Shown here: positions 24,186 to 34,605 of the stretch, piece by piece
Layout of the letters: every line of letters starts with the position of its first letter
How positions within the stretch are numbered: position 1 is the first letter of the stretch
Assembly: GCF_003589595.1 (NCBI RefSeq)
Contig: NW_020654422.1
Coordinates: forward strand, 20,662,769 to 20,726,768
Length of the DNA: 64,000 nt
DNA from: Hyposmocoma kahamanoa
Lineage: Eukaryota > Arthropoda > Insecta > Lepidoptera > Cosmopterigidae
Reading direction: 5' to 3'
Notes under the pieces: model-generated
What the model saw: only the letters and a program-made list of their open reading frames with translations
Databases searched by the model: none
Told to the model about the DNA's origin: nothing
Program-made: the position numbers and the translations under genes

Positions 24186-24443
24186 ATGGGACTAGACGTA
24201 AGCTGGGGTTCTACTCCTATGTTGTGGATATTCCAAGGGTTTCGCGTTGCGCTTCCACATTTATATAGCGCACGGCTGTGGAGTGGAACTCCCTGCTTGA
24301 AGACTTATTCCTTAAACAAGAGCGAAACTGAATATACATTATTTAGGTTACATGCTCGTGGACCTCATCTTCACTTTCCATTAGGTGAGATGGAGGTTAA
24401 ATACGACTTTTTAATAACATTGGAGAACGTCATCGTCAAATAG
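24186..24443 (+). pseudogene. LINE C-terminal/3' region remnant
   Basis: The 85-codon frame contains a WSGTPCLK-like stretch resembling the 'W+SLP' motif near the end of many LINE ORFs. The following 'ggacctcatcttcactttcc' and 'attaggtgagatggaggtta' recur at 41.95-42.0 kb, so this is a dispersed element and not a single-copy gene. Family assignment is tentative. Confidence 0.4.
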
Positions 24444-24547
24444 TGTCAGGCACTGTGAAAGAGCTCTAGAATTTAAACCCTAAACAATTTATTATTCAGA
24501 TTTTTTGTGAAATAACTCACGTTTTGTTATGAAGATTGAACACATAT

Positions 24548-24617
24548 AAATGTGGGACTTGAACCTAGGACCATGCTGCACCGTAGCATTGCTCTTACCG
24601 ACTGGGCCATAAGGTCA
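24548..24617 (-). repeat. tRNA-like SINE head
   Basis: Minus strand reads A-box-like 'tggcccagtcggtaagag' and B-box-like 'ggttcaagtcccac'. Degenerate, no intact tRNA fold seen. Confidence 0.5.
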
Positions 24618-25276
24618 AGTTACCGATCTGTCGAAATTCTCCGATGTGTTTTTGTTATAGGTCTCTGTACTGGCTTTACGGGCTACGGCGAGAAGGTTTT
24701 TTAAAAATCTCTCACCAGATGTCACGAGTGACGAATGCCTCTCATGTGATAAAAAATTCGTTCAACCAAATAAATTTACCTTGCAGTAAGGTGAAACCAG
24801 CCAACAACAGACGGCTTCATAACAAAACACGGTTAACACAAAATTGAACAACCCAGCAATATAATTGATGCGAAAAAACGTGTACATTTTTCAAGCAAAT
24901 CGCCCGGGGCACGGATTTAATTCGGACAACTGTCCACTGTTATCTGGCGCTAAAAATAACAAGTTATAAACTTAAATTTTCTGCGGTACACCCGAATGGG
25001 AAGCAGTGGGAATAAACTTGTTTGTGTTTACCGTTCGAAACTACTAGCTATATGAATGAACGAATGAATGGACGAAATATTCTTTTATTGCACATAAAAA
25101 TTACTGTTACGGACTCCTTCGTTTTTAACATATTTTTGTATTTTATTTCTTTTGTTATTGACATTATGACGGTGTTAATTTTTGATGTCAAGGAAAAGGT
25201 CGAGTGAGAATATTTAAAAATAATGTAATTTAACTTCAGCAACTTATAACTTATTGATGACTTTACAATCTCAGCC
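24618..25276. other. unassigned sequence
   Basis: AT-rich. Open frames on both strands around 25022-25344 are low-complexity and look like chance. Confidence 0.4.
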
Positions 25277-25410
25277 AATCGTAACCATGGGACCTGTAAA
25301 GGCTTTGAAATATTGTTGGTTGGTTGGTTGTTTGAAAAAAACAAACAAACATACGATTCAGATCCGAAAAACTGGTTCGATTTCCACAGACCACTGTATT
25401 CATCGCAACA
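25277..25410 (+). mobile_element. family P Penelope-like tail, diverged copy
   Basis: 'gtaaccatgggacctgtaaa' matches the unit start. The 'cgaaacgtcgg' core is mutated and replaced by a run of 'ttggttgg', and 'atacgattcagatccgaaaa' follows. Older than the 3.8-, 30.9- and 45.5-kb copies. Confidence 0.65.
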
Positions 25411-25563
25411 TCATATTAAACATAATTTGTATATCAATGAATGTTTTTATTGTAAATAAATTCGGTATTTTTTTTGTCTTTGTTTACTATTGACAGAGAA
25501 AAGCAAATAAATGAAGTACTGAAAGTAAATAATCACAAATATATAAAATGTAATTGTTTTTTT

Positions 25564-26030
25564 AACCGACTTCAAAATAAGGAAGAGGTTCTCAATTCGA
25601 CTGCGTTTTTTTTAGTATGTGTGGTACGCGATACGTCCGGTATTGGTTGAGAACCGATTTTCATGATTCTCTTTTTGTTGGAAAGAGGGTACCTCCACAG
25701 TGGTCCCATTTAATTTTGAAGAAAATTATCCACCTCTAAGGGTGACTGTTCACGCATGAAGATTTTTATAAATAGCGCCTAAATTTTATTATGGAGCAAT
25801 TATTTTAATGGTTGATTTTGCTATACTCCAATTCAAGGCGTTTTTCTCTCGTAACCCTTTCAGTAGTGGGAACCGATTTTTTTAAACTCCTGTGTTAAGT
25901 CCCGTACAGTGGCGAACTAGGGGATGAATCCGGGTTTGCGCACTTTCCGGTAACCGATTTCAATAAAACTTGGTAATTATATGTACTTCCACGTACTTTT
26001 GAGGTCGGTTTTTTTAGTACTCTGTAATGA
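25564..26030 (+). mobile_element. family D MITE, near full length
   Basis: Starts 'aaccgacttcaaaataagga' and ends 'ttttgaggtcggtttttttag'. Both ends and the interior ('aaatagcgcctaaatttta', 'cagtggcgaactaggggat') are shared with 58601-59030. The conserved 'tttagtactctgta' after the inverted end suggests that the true 3' boundary lies slightly beyond the inverted repeat. Confidence 0.8.
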
Positions 26031-26095
26031 GATTATTCTACGGAATGTTTCCATGAAAAATCATTAATCGTATTGTACGTTTTTTGAACTAATCA

Positions 26096-26250
26096 ATAGA
26101 TTGTGAGCGCTGGACAAGGAGGTCCCGGGTTCGATTCCCGAAAAGACCAATTTAGAAATGAACTTTTGTAAATTGGTTCGGGACTGGGTGTTCAGGATAG
26201 TGCTCTGGAGCGAATTCCACTACTCTGTCAGGTGTGTTATTACTAGATGG
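26096..26250 (+). mobile_element. family B SINE (body type 1), 5'-truncated
   Basis: B box 'gggttcgattcccg' is intact, but the A-box half of the head is lost. The body 'actgggtgttcaggatagtg' and 'gagcgaattccact' matches 10968-11195. Confidence 0.7.
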
Positions 26251-26301
26251 TGCCCGTTACTCCGTCTGCGTATAAAAAATGCTTCGAATACCTTGTTAAT
26301 T

Positions 26302-26440
26302 AATTGTCTATACAACTTCAAATGGCTTTGGTTGATTCCCCATAACATTGAAAGTAAAATAAAAGATATACACTGATTAGTATACGGTGTGAAAAATGCA
26401 CAAGAAAACCGCTATATTCAATAGGAACTTGACAAATACC
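26302..26440 (+). repeat. family E dispersed repeat, copy 2
   Basis: Blocks 'tgtctatacaacttcaaatg', 'gctttggttgattcccc', 'tatacactgattag', 'cggtgtgaaaa', 'caagaaaaccgct' and 'caataggaacttgacaaa' are in family E order, with an internal deletion. Confidence 0.65.
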
Positions 26441-26846
26441 AATGATTTTATATCAACAACTAAATAGATCACGTATAGTATAGTATATATATTTTTCAAA
26501 CGGTTTTAACTTCGTTAGTAAAAAAAGTTCTGAAATAAAGCCAGTGACCCTGCCGCTCGACTCTAGCAAAATGAACCGTTTGAATTCGAGACTAGTACCT
26601 CAATAATAATAGACTCTTAATATTTATAGTTTTATTATTTTCCAAACAAACTTTCGTCCTCTATTTTACCTTCTCTATGATTTATTGTTGTGCCATGCTC
26701 TATACCAAAATTAATCAAAATTGGTTCAGCGGTTCAGACGTGAAAACGTTACAGACAAAGTTACTTTCGCATTGATAATATTAGTTTGCATCATTTATCA
26801 TCAAATAAGATCATAAAATTGACGTAAAGATAACTTATTAATATTA

Positions 26847-28127
26847 GGGGTTAAAGTATGAAATTGCCGTTTTATTGCAATAGGTTCTTTGAATTTTCAT
26901 AGAATCTTCATGGTTTGAGGTTTTCGAATGAAACTTTTTTCAAATGGTTTCTGTGATTTTTTTTTTAAATTTGAAACATTTGAATATCGACTTTCAATTG
27001 TTTTTGTTATTCAATTTAGACAAGAAAGATGGATACTGCGAAAATTCGAGTGATTTTTGAATACGAGTTCCGACGCGGAACTAACGCGGCAGAAACAGCC
27101 CGCAATATCAATGCTGCGTTTGGAGAGGGGTCTACTAATGAACGCACCGTGCGATTTTGGTTTAAACGCTTTCGTGATGGAAATTTCGACTTAAAGAACG
27201 AGCCACGAGGAAGACCGCCCACACAGGTGAATAACGATGAATTAAGAGAGATAGTGGAAGCCGATCCTAGTCAAACTACCCAGGAATTAGCGGCATGGTT
27301 TAACGTTACCTTACCCACAATATTGACTCACTTGCGTCAAATCAATAAAATAAAAAAATACGAAAAATGGGTGCCTCATGATTTGACTGATCTGCAGAAA
27401 GAAACGCGTGTTGAAACTTGTGTTGCCTTGTTGAACCGGTACAGAAATGAAGGAATATTGGATCGAATTGTAACATGTGATGAAAAGTGGATTCTTTATG
27501 ATAACCGGAAAAGAAAAATGCAATGGCTGACCCCAGGTCAAATGCCACAACAGTGTCCTAAAGCAAAACTTACCAATAAAAAGGTAATGGTAACTGTTTG
27601 GTGGTCTCAGCATGGTGTTATTCACTATAGTTTTCTCCGATCTGGTCAAGCAATAACGGCAGATGTCTATTGTGCCGAACTCCGAACCATGTTGACAAAA
27701 CTAGCAGTAAAACAGCCCCGACTCATGAATCGATCTTCACCATTATTGCTCCACGACAACGCGAGACCTCACACAGCACGAGAAACCATTTTGACCCTTC
27801 AGGAACTGCAGTTAGAAACCATTCGTCATCCTCCGTATTCACCAGACCTTGCTCCAACGGACTACCATTTTTTTCGTCATTTGGACAATTATCTACGTGA
27901 CAAGAAGTTTTCTTCCCAGGAGGCAGTACAAAATGCTTTCACACAGTTTGTGCAGTCTAGATCGTCGGAGTTCTATCGCAAAGGCATTAATAACCTTCCC
28001 ATTAGATGGCAGCAATGTACATATAGATAATAATGGCAACTATTTTGATTAAATAAATTTGTTAAAAATTTAAAAAATAAACAATTTAGATTTTCAGTAC
28101 AAGTCGGCAATTTCATACTTTAACCCC
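26847..28127 (+). mobile_element. complete mariner element (cecropia-type)
   Basis: A 1281-bp element bounded by perfect 23-bp terminal inverted repeats at 26847-26869 and 28105-28127, beginning ggggttaaagtatg. TA dinucleotides flank it on both sides (26845-26846 and 28128-28129), as expected for mariner insertion. It encloses one transposase gene on the plus strand. Length, TIR size and TA target all fit the mariner family. The perfect TIR match and nearly uninterrupted reading frame indicate a recent insertion compared with every other element here. Confidence 0.95.
27029..28030 (+). CDS. mariner transposase, C-terminus frameshifted
   Basis: Cut-and-paste DNA transposase that binds the terminal repeats of its own element and moves it into TA sites in the nucleus. 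The 333-residue protein has the expected order. Two N-terminal helix-turn-helix regions (about residues 1-50 and 65-110) are joined by a GRPP variant of the GRPR linker at 61-64. Then come WVPHDLT (114-120), CDEKW with the first catalytic Asp at 151, HDNARPH with Asp 243, and YSPDLAP (270-276) with the third Asp at 278 in PTDYHFF. Spacing between the second and third Asp is 34 residues (DD34D, true mariner). Similarity to human Hsmar1 places it in the cecropia subfamily, by memory. The family's normal end (IDNNGNYFD) lies in another frame at 28024-28052. A small insertion near 28016-28024 causes an early stop, replacing roughly the last ten residues. The start is the only ATG that precedes the conserved N-terminus. 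Activity is plausible but unproven. Confidence 0.93.
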   Translation: MDTAKIRVIFEYEFRRGTNAAETARNINAAFGEGSTNERTVRFWFKRFRDGNFDLKNEPRGRPPTQVNNDELREIVEADPSQTTQELAAWFNVTLPTILTHLRQINKIKKYEKWVPHDLTDLQKETRVETCVALLNRYRNEGILDRIVTCDEKWILYDNRKRKMQWLTPGQMPQQCPKAKLTNKKVMVTVWWSQHGVIHYSFLRSGQAITADVYCAELRTMLTKLAVKQPRLMNRSSPLLLHDNARPHTARETILTLQELQLETIRHPPYSPDLAPTDYHFFRHLDNYLRDKKFSSQEAVQNAFTQFVQSRSSEFYRKGINNLPIRWQQCTYR

Positions 28128-28129
28128 TA

Positions 28130-28640
28130 TTATTACTGATATTCCACCATCATTTAATGAAGTTTAATCAACACCTATTTATAGAGAAAATTAACAAGCA
28201 AATGTAGTTATTTTTCCCATAAACATAAACTTTATTCTCGAGTGCTACCGGACCGAAATCGTCCGAAACAGGTTCCAACGAACGATATGTCACTCTGTAT
28301 GATAAACGGCCAGCGGGTATCACTTAAAAAAAAAGTGTCCGCCTCACACTATAACGTAATTCGGTGGCATTTTTAAAACAGCGATTTCCGTGGCACATTT
28401 TTAAAAGTGATAAGCTGGCTTTGAATTTTAAATTTAAGAATTTAAATTAGAATTTCCTTAAAAGGATTTCTAGTTATAAATAGTTGTAGCTTTCTTGATT
28501 AATGGGGTCATTAGCATATTCTTTATTAACCGACTCGGGTTCTGAAAAAAAAAACCCATTCTAATACCCACTGGGGTAGGAAAAAGAAAATACTATGGAC
28601 CGTCACGCGCTATGCTCATGTCTTCGTATTATGTATGTAA
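28130..28640. other. unassigned sequence
   Basis: AT-rich. Nothing recognised. Confidence 0.4.
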
Positions 28641-28850
28641 CTACCTCCATAGCCGATCGGTTACCATGCTAGGCTGCCACGTAGAGGTCCCGTATTCGAT
28701 TCCCGAGTCGGGAGAAATATTTGTATGGCCAACATTTCTTTATCTCGTGAGTTTGGATATAATTTGTGGTTGTGTATTACGTGCGTCCATGGCAGCCGCG
28801 ATACATGATTTCCCTAGCGCGGTGCATGCGTTGTTGTTGCTATTGTTCTT
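28641..28850 (+). mobile_element. family B SINE (body type 2)
   Basis: Head 'cctccatagccgatcggtta', B box 'gtattcgattcccga', body 'gagaaatatttgtatggcc' and 'tgatttccctagcgcggtgc'. Tail is a GT-rich 'ttgttgttgctattgtt' tract. Confidence 0.8.
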
Positions 28851-28870
28851 ATTCTTGTCATTGAACTGTA

Positions 28871-29003
28871 AGGCTACCATAACAGGCTGCGATTTGCGCG
28901 AGAGTGATATAAAGCGCGAGAAACTGCCTATTATCGCATAGAGAATAACAATCTCGCGCTTTTATGTCGCTCTCATGCAAGTCGCGTACTATCGTGCTAA
29001 CCC
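28871..29003. mobile_element. family F TA-flanked MITE
   Basis: A 133-bp element with inverted ends ('aggctaccataacagg' left, 'atcgtgctaaccc' right) between TA dinucleotides at 28869-28870 and 29004-29005. The interior is nearly palindromic ('gcgcgagagtgatataaagc' left, 'gcttttatgtcgctctc' right). TA targets and short TIRs suggest Tc1/mariner-mobilised MITEs. Confidence 0.7.
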
Positions 29004-29005
29004 TA

Positions 29006-29391
29006 CTCGTTTGTCTCAATGTAGTTGGGACATGAATAAGTACGCCGAGACCGACCTTCCCCATATTTCCATCCACTATGGCTATTTACAAGTACAAAAA
29101 TAATACATATAAGCATTTTTAATGACGTTTGACCTATTTTAGTGGGGCTATCATTTGTGCACTCCAAAACAGCGCAATAAGGAATTGTCCTACGATTTTA
29201 GAGAATTTACGCGATTGAACTGACATAACCATAACGTACAAAACGAAAATGGCGGACTGAGCTCAAGTAGGCGGAACTACGCCTGCAGTTGGTACGCGTG
29301 CTACCCTAACTAACCACTTCTACTGTATTTATTGTACTGTGCGATGAACAATTCTATATCTATTAATTAAATGTGTTATGATAATTTTAAA
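29006..29391. other. unassigned sequence
   Basis: Nothing recognised. Confidence 0.4.
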
Positions 29392-29439
29392 AGGAGAGTG
29401 AAAGAAAAGAAAGGAAGAAAGAAAAGAAAGAAAGAAAGT
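29392..29439. repeat. purine-rich microsatellite
   Basis: Runs of 'aaagaaaag' and 'gaaagaaag' in an uninterrupted purine tract of about 45 bp. Confidence 0.85.
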
Positions 29440-29454
29440 AATCCAGATTAAAAG

Positions 29455-29870
29455 AGCTCGTTACGTCTGATGTGTAGCCAGAAAGGGCAAGAAAAAGCAC
29501 GTTGAACCGATCGCCTTCGAGATTTGCTGGTCTAAACTTTGATGTATGAATACATATGGGTATGATAGACGAAACATAAAAATTGGGTGAATGTTGAAAT
29601 CAGAGCATTGTGCAATATGTACCACGTAAGTCTTGGTGAAGAATCATGGTCTCAAAATATGATGTAATAACTAGACTAGGAATTAATAAGCTTTAATTGT
29701 TTGGTCATATGCAAAGAATGGATGGCTGTAGAATAATGATAAAAAGTTATAGAATGTAAGTGGAGGACAAATTGGGGAGAGACCTCTACGTACATATTTC
29801 AACTAGATTAAGGACGTCTTTACGAGAGACAAGGTCAGAAGGCAGCGATAAAGGTATTTTCAGATAATAA
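29455..29870 (+). pseudogene. RTE-like LINE C-terminal remnant, heavily decayed
   Basis: Stop-riddled frames still show the order found at 713-899. 'tttggtcatatgcaaagaat' and 'ggatggctgtag' correspond to FGHxxRMDGC. A basic, glycine-rich stretch with GERPLRTYFN follows, and then KVRRQR. Similarity is at motif level only. It is older than the 0.7-kb copy. Confidence 0.45.
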
Positions 29871-30402
29871 AACTCTGCTTACTCCAATCGGAGACAGGAA
29901 TGACGGTGTTACGTATATATAAATACACGTATTTCCTAGAGAAATTAACCATTAAAGTAACGGCATGTCATATATTAATTACGTTGTGGTTAACGAGTTC
30001 TAGTCGCATTTGCCTGGTTTAATTTTAATTACATTTAGCAGTAAACTTAACTATATTATGAAAAATAAAAAGGCTAACTTACAACTTATAAACTAAAACG
30101 AACTGCTGAAGTCTAGTTTTACAGTTTCGTGGAAAAATTATAACACTTTTACATTGAGTTATTGTTATTACTAAAAATGAAAACTTCTACCTATTTAACT
30201 TCCTTTAAATTGCATGGTTAAGTTTAAGTCTTTTGCCAGTCTGCGCTAATGGTTATTGTTAAAAAAATATTGCATTTCGCATGGAAGAAATTTTGACCTA
30301 TTTAATTGTTCAGTCGCGTTTCATAAAAACTTAAAAGGAATGATATTTTTTCTTCCTTTTTTCTTCAATTTTAGGATTTTATTGACTTTGAGTAGTATAT
30401 TT
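29871..30402. other. unassigned sequence
   Basis: AT-rich. Nothing recognised. Confidence 0.4.
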
Positions 30403-30771
30403 TTATGCTATCAAGTGATGGGACGTACAAGTCGTGCATCAGTAGGACTAGCACGACAGGGCGCGCCTTGCGCGATAGCGACATAAAGCGCGAGATCCCA
30501 CGAGACCCCACTGCTATTCTCGCATAGAAAATAACAATATGTCGCTCTCGCTCAGGTCGCGCCCTGTCGTACTAACTCTACTGGTGGTAAACGACACGCT
30601 TATCCATAACAATTTGAAGTGTTGCTCAGAGCTTTAAGTCGCAAAGACCCGTTGTGTCTGTACGTTCACTAGCACCTTTACCCTCCAAAACCGGAACGCA
30701 GTAATGCTCATATGAAGCTTGACGGTAGAAATAGGTGTAGTGCAGTAACCTTCTTTGTCATAACTAAATTA
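30403..30771 (-). repeat. family A, minus strand, copy 8, interrupted by a MITE
   Basis: The 3' end ('gtgatgggacgtacaagtcg') and the remainder ('tggtggtaaacgacacgctt' to 'ggtagaaataggtgtagtgc') are separated by a family F element. Removing 30445-30578 plus one TA restores family A order. Confidence 0.85.
30445..30578. mobile_element. family F MITE nested in family A
   Basis: A 134-bp element with ends 'ggactagcacgacagggcgc' and 'gcgccctgtcgtactaactc', flanked by TA at 30443-30444 and 30579-30580. It lies inside the family A copy, so it is the younger insertion. It can fold along most of its length. Confidence 0.85.
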
Positions 30772-30880
30772 ATGACATGAAAAAAACGATGTATTTAGCG
30801 AAATTGATATAATATCTGAAATTACCAAAACTTGTTAATGTCTTGTTTACTTTCCGTTTTATTGTTAAGCTATTTTTTTT

Positions 30881-31040
30881 ATCGAGTTCTTAGGCTTTCG
30901 CGATTGTTACGCATAGGATTGTTACACATGGTCACGGTTGAGTCAACCGTGACCATGGGACCTGTAAAGGGCCCGAAACGTCGGTTTGTTTGAAAAAACA
31001 AATAAACGCGATTTAAATCCGGAAAAATAGTTTCATTTCC
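30881..31040. mobile_element. family P snap-back insertion
   Basis: A minus-strand piece of the tail unit (30883-30941) is joined to a plus-strand piece (30943-31040). The junction is a near-perfect palindrome: atggtcacggttga (30928-30941), one G, then tcaaccgtgaccat (30943-30956). 'ctatttttttt' precedes (30870-30880) and follows (31040-31050) the insertion and is probably the target duplication. The homopolymer makes its exact limits uncertain. Confidence 0.75.
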
Positions 31041-31059
31041 TATTTTTTTTTATTATAAC

Positions 31060-31437
31060 CCTGTGCCATGGACTCACATATAGACATCGAGTATATAACT
31101 AAAATAGAGACGAAATAAGGGCCATCCATCTCTGGCAACTCATTATAGCAAAGCTCAAGTAAAACTGGTTGATCTGAAGTGAAACAATTGACGACACCCA
31201 TCAGTTAGTTCGAATTCGGGCTGGCCAATGGGAGCGCAGTTGTCACCGTAATGATATGGCAGAATAGTTTTTAAACAAATGAAATAACATGTCTCTGCTT
31301 CTGGTTATGTGATGCATACAGATAACCACAAATTGCACCCAAACTCAAGAGAGAAATAAATATAGGCCATACCAATATTTCTCCCGGTCCGGGAATCGAA
31401 CCTCTGCATGGCTGACCAGCATGGTGGCCGTTCGTAC
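31060..31437 (-). mobile_element. family B SINE (body type 2) split by an insertion
   Basis: 31060-31089 ('gtgccatggactcacatata') and 31308-31437 ('ataaccacaaattgcaccca' to the head) are consecutive parts of one minus-strand SINE. About 215 bp of other sequence (about 31090-31307) separates them. That insert contains 'aactggttgatctgaagtga', which I recall as a dispersed lepidopteran sequence. Confidence 0.65.
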
Positions 31438-31595
31438 ACGAAATGAAAATTTATTTGCGTAAAATATGGTGAACAAGAGATGGAACAAAGTAGAGAGATA
31501 GACCTCATATTTTACCATATCTGGCATGCAAAATTAAAGATGAGTTGGTGAAATACCGGTATAATAATAAACCGATGCAATAAACAATGTTTTTA

Positions 31596-31658
31596 GACAG
31601 GCTGCGACTTGCGCGAGAGCGACATAATGCGAAAATAGTATTCTTGTCGTGCTAACCC
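31596..31658. mobile_element. family F MITE, deleted copy
   Basis: 'gacaggctgcgacttgcgcg' and 'tcttgtcgtgctaaccc' are the two family F ends with the interior mostly deleted. A TA precedes it, and TG (a mutated TA) follows. Confidence 0.6.
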
Positions 31659-32097
31659 TGCTGTAGGTACGTAGGTAACTAAAACATAAATGTAAGAACT
31701 CTACGCTCCGAGAGACGCGACGTGCAAGCATTTACGCGCCGAACAGGAGGGACTTGCCCTACTTCCTCTTATTATCATATGATATTATTATGTGTGCTTG
31801 TGGTATGGCAACAGACGTCTATGTAACAATATGGACTTTGATAACAACACGGTATTTTCAAATAAATCGCAAAAACTTTCTTCTCACATGTGTGCGTTTG
31901 CAAACAAACATTGGAACACTGTGACAATATAATTTGTCACTGAGTTTAGCGAAGGCAAGATAACTCTCGGTAAGCCATTTCAGCTTTGAAACACAATTTT
32001 GTATGAAATACTCGCTACATCAGCTCATTACGGGCGCATAATTAAGTCAAAGGTGATATGTACAGGCGCTCCGGTTGTTGAACAAAATAAATAATTA
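31659..32097. other. unassigned sequence
   Basis: AT-rich. Nothing recognised. Confidence 0.4.
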
Positions 32098-32246
32098 AAA
32101 TTTTTATTGAATTGATGTTCAATTATTTTTTATGTGAACTTACTCTACTAGTTTGTTATAATTATTGAAAAATTAGAAAAAATTCCTTCGATCCGGTCGG
32201 ATTCGAACCTTATGGTTCGAACTTCATGCAGTCGAGGTCTCATAAC
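32098..32246 (-). mobile_element. family C tRNA-like SINE, copy 1
   Basis: 'ttttattgaattgatgttca', 'tttgttataattattgaa', 'aaaaaattccttcgatccgg' and B-box complement 'ggattcgaacc' are in the same order as at 35625-35800. The head beyond the B box is lost. Confidence 0.65.
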
Positions 32247-32262
32247 AACTTCACGCATTAAC

Positions 32263-33010
32263 TGCAAACATTTAATCAATCTGTTAGCAGTCTAAGTGGA
32301 AACTTTTAAATGAATATTTACAACAGTCATAAAAGAGAAATGTTCCATTATGACAAGTAACATAAATACGTGATCCAGAAGCTCTATGCTCGATGATGTG
32401 CATTCAAATAATATTTATTAATAAAGTCCTGCGATGGATTTATGAAGACAGGCTTTAGTTGCTGAAACTGTTTATTTCCAATCCGATTTCTAAAAGTCTG
32501 ACAAATTAGTAGATTCAGGCTTTAAGTACCTTGCAGAAATCCATGTTAATAAAATTGGACATATTTCGCTCTAGTGTCAAACAATTAACACCTCTCTGTC
32601 TCTGTCTCCGAATGTCTAGCAAATAGGCGAAACATGTCTGGGGTTTATTTTTGATAGTGGTGAGCATGCGGCCGTGTGTTAAAATCGGGTTAAAACCTAT
32701 TAACACCCGCAATCGAAGGCAAAAACGTTTTAGTACAAGTAAATACTTGAAAATGGAGTTTTGTTTAGTACAATATTATTGCAAAATGTTAATAGCTTGC
32801 TTACATATTTCGCCTTTCTATTTAATCGATTCGCTTGAAAATGGCATTGAAATTATACAAATCATCGTTAGTAAAAAGTCCACAGGATTGTGTGGAGTCG
32901 CTTCTTCATCGTCTAAAAAAGATTTTTTACATGGAAACTTCTAATAAGTATGGAATTATACCAAATACCGTATTATTTTAAGCATGCAATGCTTCTGCCC
33001 ATAATTTTGG
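32263..33010. other. unassigned sequence
   Basis: AT-rich. Open frames at 32515-32712 (-) and 32651-32944 (+) show no recognisable domain and look like chance. Confidence 0.4.
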
Positions 33011-33279
33011 AGCGAAACTTGAGAAAGAGTTCGTCCTGGGAAGTACTGCCAGCTTACTTATTTCTGCCGCCAAACAGTAACGTGAACATTGCTGTGTTCC
33101 GGTTTAGAAGGGTACGGGTGTTGGTGAAATGAGAGACACATGCGACTTGTGAACTTGTATCTCAGAGTGATGGGCGCAGTGGTGCCCCTAAGATCTTTGC
33201 GATTTCAACCTCTGAACTGTACTCTTACCACCAGGCGTACAACGTGTTTGTACCATCACTTCGTATTATAAAAAAAAAC
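33011..33279 (+). repeat. family A A-tailed repeat, copy 9
   Basis: Near full length: 'gagaaagagttcgtcctggg', 'gttccggtttagaagggtac', 'gcgatttcaacctctgaact', 3' end 'cttcgtattataaaaaaaa'. Confidence 0.85.
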
Positions 33280-33659
33280 AGTTAAAAATCCGGGCTGCTT
33301 AGTCGGGTTTTTGAATCCACTTGCCAATTCAACACAACCGCAACTATTGTAAACACACGTAAACTAGCTTACGCTTCAATTTACTTCCATTTTTGTTAAA
33401 GTTTGATTGTCATTTGTTCGATGTGACATTCGCTGCGCCCGTGTGTCGTATAAGAACAACTTATAGCATGCCTACGAGGCTTAAGGTTTTAGCTTGACAC
33501 TTCGTAAGCAGGTTTATGCGTGAAAGAATGGAGTACTGTCATTCCTAAAGTATTTAAGAGACAACTTTTGGGGAAGGGTTAAAGTCAGCTGAAGTAAATT
33601 TAGCTATTTTCTTCTTGTCATCTAGATAGCATACATTATATTATTGCAGCTTACAAATT

Positions 33660-33950
33660 AGCCATGCTGACCTCGTCACTAGTGGTTGTCATCAAATCCT
33701 GAAGCGTGCAGGTGTTATTGCATGCAGGGCACAATATGAGGTGGACGATCATCTGAATTGCATTACACAGACAATCCGGTTTAGGGCTATCCGAAAATCC
33801 CTCCTAAACAAATTATCCATGCTCCGGCCAAAGTAAATTCGAAGCTTAAGACTTAAAGATTGACCATGGCCATTCATGTTCAGGAGCTAGACGGTCAAAA
33901 GGCGGGACAAAGGTAGACGACACTCTTTCGTGCCAAAAGTAATAATTCCA
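33660..33950 (-). pseudogene. LINE C-terminal zinc-knuckle remnant
   Basis: One minus-strand frame reads DCLCNAIQMIVHLILCPAC. It fits the CxC...H...C pattern that closes many Jockey/R1-type LINE ORFs (C-x-C-G-x-x-Q-T-x-x-H-I-L-x-x-C-P). Stops and shifts surround it. Motif-level identification only. Confidence 0.4.
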
Positions 33951-34539
33951 ATATTTCGTCAAACAAACGGTTCACCGTCGCTAGCAGCTTGAGTCGGTTT
34001 GATTTCTGTAGCGTGTCGCTTACAGCACGAATAGAGAAAGTGGTCCTACTCGATACGGCACGTATCTTTTTATTATTTGTGTGAATAGTTCATGTTTTAA
34101 TTTTATCAAATTTTTGTATATACATTTTTCTTTTGTGTTTTTGTTTCGTAATTATTTATTTATGTTTTACGTTGAATGTCTTGATCGTGTTTTGTTTTAG
34201 TTCTGTTTTGTTGCATTTTCTCTTTTTTTTGTCTTTTGTCTTTTGTGGTGTCATTGTGGTAAACAAATAAATGTATTTTCTTTCTTTCTATTGTTCGCCG
34301 GTACTTGAATCTGAGTTCCTGATCCCGGCCGATGGTGCCAATGCCGGAGAATACCGCATCTCCTATTTAAAAATTCAAAAGTAATCTTTTAGGCCATGGG
34401 AGTGTCGAGACTCTAAAATAGACATCCAAAATAATAATAATGTGCAAGGCAATCGCACCAATCACCAGGTCTCGAACTAGGGAATTCCTATACTAAATGT
34501 ACCGGGTACAGACCAGGACCAATTTAGAGAACTTCATTT
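33951..34539. other. unassigned sequence
   Basis: T-rich patch (34120-34290) and a 'caggtctcgaactaggg' tRNA-like string near 34465. Nothing firm. Confidence 0.35.
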
Positions 34540-34605
34540 TCGCAGTTTGGCCTTACGGGGAATTGAACCCAAGATCTCTTTATCCAGCGGCCACAGAATA
34601 AACCG
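34540..34605 (-). repeat. tRNA-like SINE head
   Basis: Minus strand 'tggccgctggataaagagat' and B-box-like 'gggttcaattccccg'. Degenerate. Confidence 0.5.

Noticed and set aside
27311..27649. 112-codon minus-strand frame
   Set aside because: Antisense shadow of the mariner transposase.
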